This document shows positions 59,800 through 64,000 of a stretch of DNA of 64,000 nt, piece after piece; position 1 is the stretch's first letter, and each line of letters starts with the position of its first letter. This DNA comes from Spirochaetales bacterium (GTDB taxonomy: Bacteria; Spirochaetota; Spirochaetia; Treponematales; UBA12059): NCBI GenBank assembly GCA_016926955.1, contig JAFGNN010000007.1:1-64000 (forward strand), read 5' to 3'. A program made the position numbers and the translations under genes. The notes beneath the pieces are model-generated. The model did not search any database and was not told the DNA's origin. It saw only the letters and a program-made list of their open reading frames with translations.

Positions 59800-62076
59800 T
59801 CAGCCTCCCAGCCTGGCGGAGAGCCAGAGGTTGAGCATGCGGAGGGCGCGGTCGGCGGTGCGGAAGGTCGGCACGCCGCGCTTGCCGAGTTCGTCGGCCA
59901 GCGGGTCATAGAGGCTGCCCGAGTCGACGACGGCGATCCACGGTTTGTCCGTCTCCGCCATGATCCTGCCGTAACGGCCGGCCACCGAGTCCTCCCGCGT
60001 CACGTCCTCGGCGTGCCCCTCTCCGGCCGCCAGCGTGTTCATGGCGCCGGTCAGCGGCACGATGCCCGCGAGGGCGCAGTCCACGTTCGGGTCGTCGAGG
60101 ATGGCGCGGAAGGTGTCGTCATAGGCGGCGTCCGGCGCCATGGGCGTCAGGTCGACCGGATTGTGCACGTCGACGATCTCGCTGATGCGCGAGTCGGCGA
60201 ACACCTTCCCGAGGCGCGGCGCGGTGGCGGGGCTGAACGGGGCGAGCTCGAGCGCGCCGAGATTGTCCGCGAAGGCGACGCACTCGAAGCCCGCGTTCGA
60301 CAGGGCTCCGAGCCTGCGGCCCGTCGCCTTCTTGCCGCGGAGCAGCGCGAAGGTGCTGAGCGCGTCGTCGAAGTCGTCGAGGGTCTCAACCACCACCGCG
60401 CCGGCCTGGGCCATGAGCGCGCGCGTCACGGGCCAGTCGCCCGCGATGCTGGCGGTGTGCGAGGCAGAGGCCGCGGCGCCTGCCGCCGTGCGTCCCGCGC
60501 GGTAGAAAATGACGGAGCGGCCCGAGTCGACGATGCGCTTCACGGCGCGCAGGGTCTTTTCGCCGTCGAGCGGCTTGAAACCCTCGACGTACACGGCGAA
60601 TATCTGGAGCTCGCGGTCCTCGGCGAGGCGCTCGAGGTAGTCGCCGACAGTCAGGTCCATCTGGTTGCCGCAGGTGATGATGTATTTCGGATTCACCAGC
60701 GGGTGTTTCGAGACGCGGCAGATGGCGAAGGCGCCCGACTGCGAGATGACCGCGATCGGCGCGACCTCGCCCTTGGGCATGGGCAGCTTGTGCTCGGGGA
60801 TGAAGAGCGTATTGTAGCGGCCGGGCACCGAACGGATGCCGAGGCAGTTGCCGCCGTTAAGCAGCGGTCCGCCGCCGGCCGCGCGGGCCTTGGTGAGCGC
60901 CGCCTTCATGCGCGCCACGATGGCCTCGGTGCCCTGTTTCTCCTCGAGGCCGCCCGGGATGACGATGACGCTCTCGGCCTTGTCGCCCTCCGCGAGCTCC
61001 GCGATGGTGCCGGCCGCCTGCGCCGCGGGTATGACCAGCACGAAGAGGTCGACCTTCTCCGGCAGCGAAGCCACGTCGGCCACGCAGCGGCAGCCGTCGA
61101 GCTCGTCGAGGCCGGGCTTGACCACGTAGAGCCGCTTCCGGTCGAAACCGTTCTCGATGAGGTTGCGCAGAATGATCCGGCCGTTGTTCATGCCCTTCTC
61201 GGACACGCCGATGACGGCCGCGCTCCGCGGCTCGAGGATGCGGTCGATCTTGCCGAGGGGACGGGCGGCCTGCGCCGCGTTGACGATACGGTCCCCGACA
61301 CGCGCGAGCTCGCCGCCCTCGAGGCGGCCGATCTTCACCAGGGCATCGAGCGCGACGAGGCGACCTTCACCCGTTTCGTCCTTCGCGACCGCGAAGGGGT
61401 TCACCTCGAACTCGAGGATGCCGAGCGCGGGGAAAAGGGCCGATGCCTCGACGAACGCGGCGGCCACGTCGACGAGCCTCTTCTCGTCGAGCGCGGCCCT
61501 GGTTCCGCGGAGCCCTCCGCAGAGCAGCGTGCGCACCGCGTTGTCACGGAGCCCGCGCTCCACATCGGCGCGCCCCGCGACGGCGGGACTCCAGAACGCG
61601 TTGGCCGCTCCCGGCTTGAAGACCGTCGCCAGGAACTCGGTGTAGACGCCGCCGGGCCCGAAGCTCACCACGGGGCCGAAATCGGGGGCGAAGCGGTAGC
61701 CGACGATGATCTCGTGGCCAAGCCGGGGCTCGAAGGGCACGAACTCGTTGATCGTGTAGCCCTCGACCTTCTGCCCGGCGAACTTCGCCTCCATGCCGCG
61801 GACCGCGTCGGCGATGGCGGCGCTTTCGTTCGCCACGATGGCCACGCCGCCGACCTCGGTCTTGTGGAGGATCTCCGGGCTGATGACCTTGACCACCGCG
61901 CGCGGCCCCGGAAGGAGGGGCTTCTTCGCAGCCTCCGCCGAGTCCCTGACGAAGTGGCGGCGCGCCGTCGGCACGCCCATGGCCTCGAGGATGGCGAGGC
62001 CCTCGAGCTCGGTCAGCGCGTCGCGGCCCTCGGCGAGGGCGGCGTCCACGATCTTACGGATTCGCGCGGCGTCCAT
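59800..62076 (-). CDS. ADP-forming acyl-CoA (acetyl-CoA) synthetase, fused beta-alpha (758 aa)
   Basis: It converts acyl-CoA, ADP and phosphate to acid, CoA and ATP. Domain order is ATP-grasp (beta; about residues 1-230, with AVVKVISPEILHKTEVGGVAI) followed by CoA-binding and succinyl-CoA-ligase-like domains (alpha; about 270-750). The alpha part has the phosphohistidine motif SHTASIAG and VISQSGAFA. This beta-alpha order is the reverse of the common alpha-beta bacterial fusion. The gene overlaps iorB by 23 bases, so it belongs to one operon with iorA-iorB, where it would use the aryl-CoA they form. Confidence 0.88.
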   Translation of the reverse strand: MDAARIRKIVDAALAEGRDALTELEGLAILEAMGVPTARRHFVRDSAEAAKKPLLPGPRAVVKVISPEILHKTEVGGVAIVANESAAIADAVRGMEAKFAGQKVEGYTINEFVPFEPRLGHEIIVGYRFAPDFGPVVSFGPGGVYTEFLATVFKPGAANAFWSPAVAGRADVERGLRDNAVRTLLCGGLRGTRAALDEKRLVDVAAAFVEASALFPALGILEFEVNPFAVAKDETGEGRLVALDALVKIGRLEGGELARVGDRIVNAAQAARPLGKIDRILEPRSAAVIGVSEKGMNNGRIILRNLIENGFDRKRLYVVKPGLDELDGCRCVADVASLPEKVDLFVLVIPAAQAAGTIAELAEGDKAESVIVIPGGLEEKQGTEAIVARMKAALTKARAAGGGPLLNGGNCLGIRSVPGRYNTLFIPEHKLPMPKGEVAPIAVISQSGAFAICRVSKHPLVNPKYIITCGNQMDLTVGDYLERLAEDRELQIFAVYVEGFKPLDGEKTLRAVKRIVDSGRSVIFYRAGRTAAGAAASASHTASIAGDWPVTRALMAQAGAVVVETLDDFDDALSTFALLRGKKATGRRLGALSNAGFECVAFADNLGALELAPFSPATAPRLGKVFADSRISEIVDVHNPVDLTPMAPDAAYDDTFRAILDDPNVDCALAGIVPLTGAMNTLAAGEGHAEDVTREDSVAGRYGRIMAETDKPWIAVVDSGSLYDPLADELGKRGVPTFRTADRALRMLNLWLSARLGG

Positions 62077-62626
62077 GCTCGAAGGCCCTCAGGTTTGCTT
62101 CCACGACAGCGTCGCCCTTCCGGGCGAAGAGTTCCTTGATGGCCGCCTCGAGGGCGGAGGCCTCGAGCGGCAGATGCTTCGCCGCGGCCCCCACGAGCGC
62201 CACGTTGGCGGCGCGCGCGTTGCCGGCTTCCTTCGCGAGCGCGTCGGCGTCCACGAGCGCGGCGCCCGGAATCTTCCGGAGCTCCGCGACGACGGCGTCG
62301 GGATCGGGGTAGTTCGCCATGTTCTTGAGCGGCGCCGTGGCGGTGACGATAGCCCCGCCCTTCCGGAGCCAGGGCACGTAGCGCAGGGCCTCGAGCGGCT
62401 CGAAGGCGAGGATCAGGTCGGCGCTGGCGCGCGGGATGATGGGGCTGGCGACTTCCTTGTCCGACATGCGCAGGTGCGCGAGCACCTCGCCGCCGCGTTG
62501 GCTCATCCCGTGCACCTCCGACTGCTTGACGTCGAGGCCCGCGGCCATGGCGGCGCGCGCGATCACGACGGACACCGAGATGCCGCCCTGCCCGCCCACG
62601 CCGCAGAGGACGATGTCGTACTTCAT
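62054..62626 (-). CDS. iorB: Indolepyruvate:ferredoxin oxidoreductase, beta subunit (190 aa)
   Basis: It carries the gamma-type domain of 2-oxoacid:ferredoxin oxidoreductases. Diagnostic motifs are YDIVLCGVGGQGG, the VKQSEVHGMSQRGGEV signature, and SDLILAFEPLEALRY-type sequence. It pairs with the alpha subunit to oxidise aryl pyruvates to aryl-CoA with ferredoxin as acceptor. AAGGAG precedes ATG, and the start overlaps the iorA stop (ATGA). The longer track ORF is a shadow. Confidence 0.93.
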   Translation of the reverse strand: MKYDIVLCGVGGQGGISVSVVIARAAMAAGLDVKQSEVHGMSQRGGEVLAHLRMSDKEVASPIIPRASADLILAFEPLEALRYVPWLRKGGAIVTATAPLKNMANYPDPDAVVAELRKIPGAALVDADALAKEAGNARAANVALVGAAAKHLPLEASALEAAIKELFARKGDAVVEANLRAFEHGRRANP

Positions 62627-64000
62627 TTCGCGCGCTCCTTCTTGTAGGCCTCGATGCAGACGCGCACGCCGATGATCACCGAGGGGCCCGCGTAGGCGAG
62701 CTCTTCCTTGATGGCCTGGACGCTCGCCTCGTGCGAGCGCTTGTGCGCGTCGAGCACGCGGACGTGCGCGCTTTCGACGCCGAGCCCGATGACCAGGTTC
62801 TTGAGCCGGCTGGACGGCGCGATGGTCGGCTGGGCGCCCGTCATGCCCGTGGTCTGGTTGTCGAGGATGTAGACGGTCGTGTTCGTGGCGTGCGAGACGG
62901 CATCGACCAGGTTGGTCATGCCGGAATGGTAGAAGGTCGAGTCGCCGATGATGGCCACCGTCGGCCGGAGGCCCGCCTCGGCGGCGCCGCGCGCCATGCC
63001 GATGCTGGCGCCCATGTCGACGCAGCTTTCGATGGCGTTGTACGGCGCGAGCGCGCCGAGCGTGTAGCAGCCGATGTCGCTGTTGACCGCGTGCGTCGGG
63101 TACTCGAGCAGGGCTTCCTTGAGGGCCGCGAAGCTGTCCGCGTGCGGACAGCCGACGCAAAGCTGCGGCGGCCGGCCCGGGGGCGGCAGGCTCGGAGCGG
63201 GGACGCCCTCGCGCTCCGGCAGTCCGAGCGCGGCGCGCACGAGATCGGGATTGAGCTCGCCGTCGAGGGGCAGCTCGCCCGTCATCTTGCCGAGCACGGG
63301 GATGGGCGTCGGAAGGACGCCGCGCAGGGCTTCCTCGACCACAGGGTAGCCGTCCTCGATCACCAGCACCTTCTCCACCTTCGCGCAGAGCTCGCGGAGC
63401 TTCGCCGCGGGAATCGGGTAATGCCCGATATGGAGGTGCGAGGGCGCCTCGCCGTTCGCGGCGACGTAGTCCTCGAGGTTCTCGCGGTAGTACTGGAGCG
63501 CGAGGCCCGTGGTGACCACGCCGAGCTTCTTCGACGCGGGCGCGAGCGGCGAGCGCTCCTCGGCATAGTCGCGGAACTCCGCCTGCTTGCCGAGCAGGAT
63601 CTTCCAGCGCTTGCGGGCGACGGCCGGCATGAGGATCCACGACATGTCCTGCGGGGCCTTGTCGACGGGGTTCTGCGCCCTTCCCTTCGCGGCCGTCTTG
63701 ACGATGGCCCGGCTGTGCGCCAGGCGCGTCGTGATGCGGATCAGCACGGGAACCTCGTGCCTCTCGGAGAACTCGAAAGCCTCGAGCGTCATGTCGTAGG
63801 CTTCCTGCTGGTCCGCGGGCTCGAAGCAGGGCATGCGCGCGAAAGCCGCGAGCGCGCGGCTGTCCTGCTCGTCCTGGCTCGAGTGCATGCCCGGGTCGTC
63901 CGCCACCACCACGACGAGGCCGCCGTGGATGCGGATGAGGGCGGAGTTGACGAAGGGGTCGGCGGCCACGTTGAGGCCGACGTGCTTCATCGACACCAGG
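62623..64000 (-). CDS. iorA: Indolepyruvate:ferredoxin oxidoreductase, alpha subunit (partial, 5' end off window)
   Basis: This is the thiamine-pyrophosphate subunit. Visible are the ADDPGMHSSQDEQDSR segment, the CVGCPHADSF motif, GCYTLGALAPYNAIESC, and the TPP/Mg site GDSTFYHSG...DNQTTGMTG. The start lies beyond base 64000, so the first 80-100 residues are missing. The C terminus ends IIGVRVCIEAYKKERAK without the ferredoxin-like double [4Fe-4S] domain usual in IorA, so the electron path must use another protein. It is first in the iorA-iorB-acd operon. Confidence 0.9.
   Translation of the reverse strand, partial: LVSMKHVGLNVAADPFVNSALIRIHGGLVVVVADDPGMHSSQDEQDSRALAAFARMPCFEPADQQEAYDMTLEAFEFSERHEVPVLIRITTRLAHSRAIVKTAAKGRAQNPVDKAPQDMSWILMPAVARKRWKILLGKQAEFRDYAEERSPLAPASKKLGVVTTGLALQYYRENLEDYVAANGEAPSHLHIGHYPIPAAKLRELCAKVEKVLVIEDGYPVVEEALRGVLPTPIPVLGKMTGELPLDGELNPDLVRAALGLPEREGVPAPSLPPPGRPPQLCVGCPHADSFAALKEALLEYPTHAVNSDIGCYTLGALAPYNAIESCVDMGASIGMARGAAEAGLRPTVAIIGDSTFYHSGMTNLVDAVSHATNTTVYILDNQTTGMTGAQPTIAPSSRLKNLVIGLGVESAHVRVLDAHKRSHEASVQAIKEELAYAGPSVIIGVRVCIEAYKKERAK

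Noticed and set aside
59632-62139. 835-aa plus-strand ORF opposite the acyl-CoA synthetase
   Set aside because: Antisense shadow that begins in the octamer repeat.

Overview
This 64 kb window is GC-rich bacterial chromosome, densely coded on both strands. The protein set suggests a free-living, fermentative, diderm spirochaete (Spirochaetales/Treponema-like), probably from an environmental assembly. The grounds are many small lipoproteins, a cyclase/FecR/beta-barrel operon, a UgpABE importer, ADP-forming acyl-CoA synthetase with indolepyruvate oxidoreductase, and abundant Cache/GGDEF/chemotaxis sensors. No rRNA or other phylogenetic marker is present, so the taxon is an inference.

Layout. 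0-1.5 kb: partial copy of an interspersed CACGGAG repeat and a minus-strand lipoprotein cluster whose middle gene is frameshifted. 1.7-6.2 kb: DEAD-box RNA helicase, a tiny proline-rich protein and a chemoreceptor. 6.2-14.1 kb (minus): ABC exporter, Cache diguanylate cyclase, DUF697-like protein, CAP-domain lipoprotein, DUF401 permease and MFS carrier. 14.1-15.4 kb: an apparently intact insertion sequence with inverted ends. 15.4-20.8 kb: M48 peptidase and ugpQ-ugpB-ugpA-ugpE (glycerophosphodiester/glycerol-3-phosphate uptake, no ATPase gene), interrupted by a second CACGGAG repeat. 21-24.4 kb: plus-strand surface proteins. 24.4-30.1 kb: coupled cyclase, FecR and beta-barrel genes. 30.1-38.8 kb: HU, a DUF4932 putative peptidase, an XpaC/vWA/SBP-OmpA envelope cassette, an MBL-GNAT fusion and a radical SAM protein. 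39-45.7 kb: amidase, AT-hook protein, gamma-glutamyltransferase, a lipoprotein and a CoA-disulfide-reductase-like flavoprotein. 45.7-46.1 kb: tRNA-Leu(CAG) followed by a duplicated tRNA 3' end plus terminator, enclosing a hairpin-rich insert. 46.2-52.8 kb: putative glycoside hydrolase, LUD protein, MalQ and a 5'-nucleotidase lipoprotein. 52.9-59.5 kb: NatA/NatB-like ABC pair, histidine kinase and two cNMP-GGDEF proteins. 59.5-64 kb: third CACGGAG repeat, then ADP-forming acyl-CoA synthetase and indolepyruvate oxidoreductase beta and alpha, the last cut by the window edge.

How the genes work together. iorA-iorB-acd is a complete route from aromatic 2-oxo acids to acids plus ATP, apart from the electron acceptor. 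ugpQ-B-A-E salvages glycerophosphodiesters but must borrow an ATPase. The signalling content is high (chemoreceptor, Cache-GGDEF, class III cyclase, PAS histidine kinase, paired cNMP-GGDEF). The least explained items are the tRNA-Leu-associated element, the XpaC/vWA/SBP-OmpA cassette, and the octamer repeats present in three intergenic regions.
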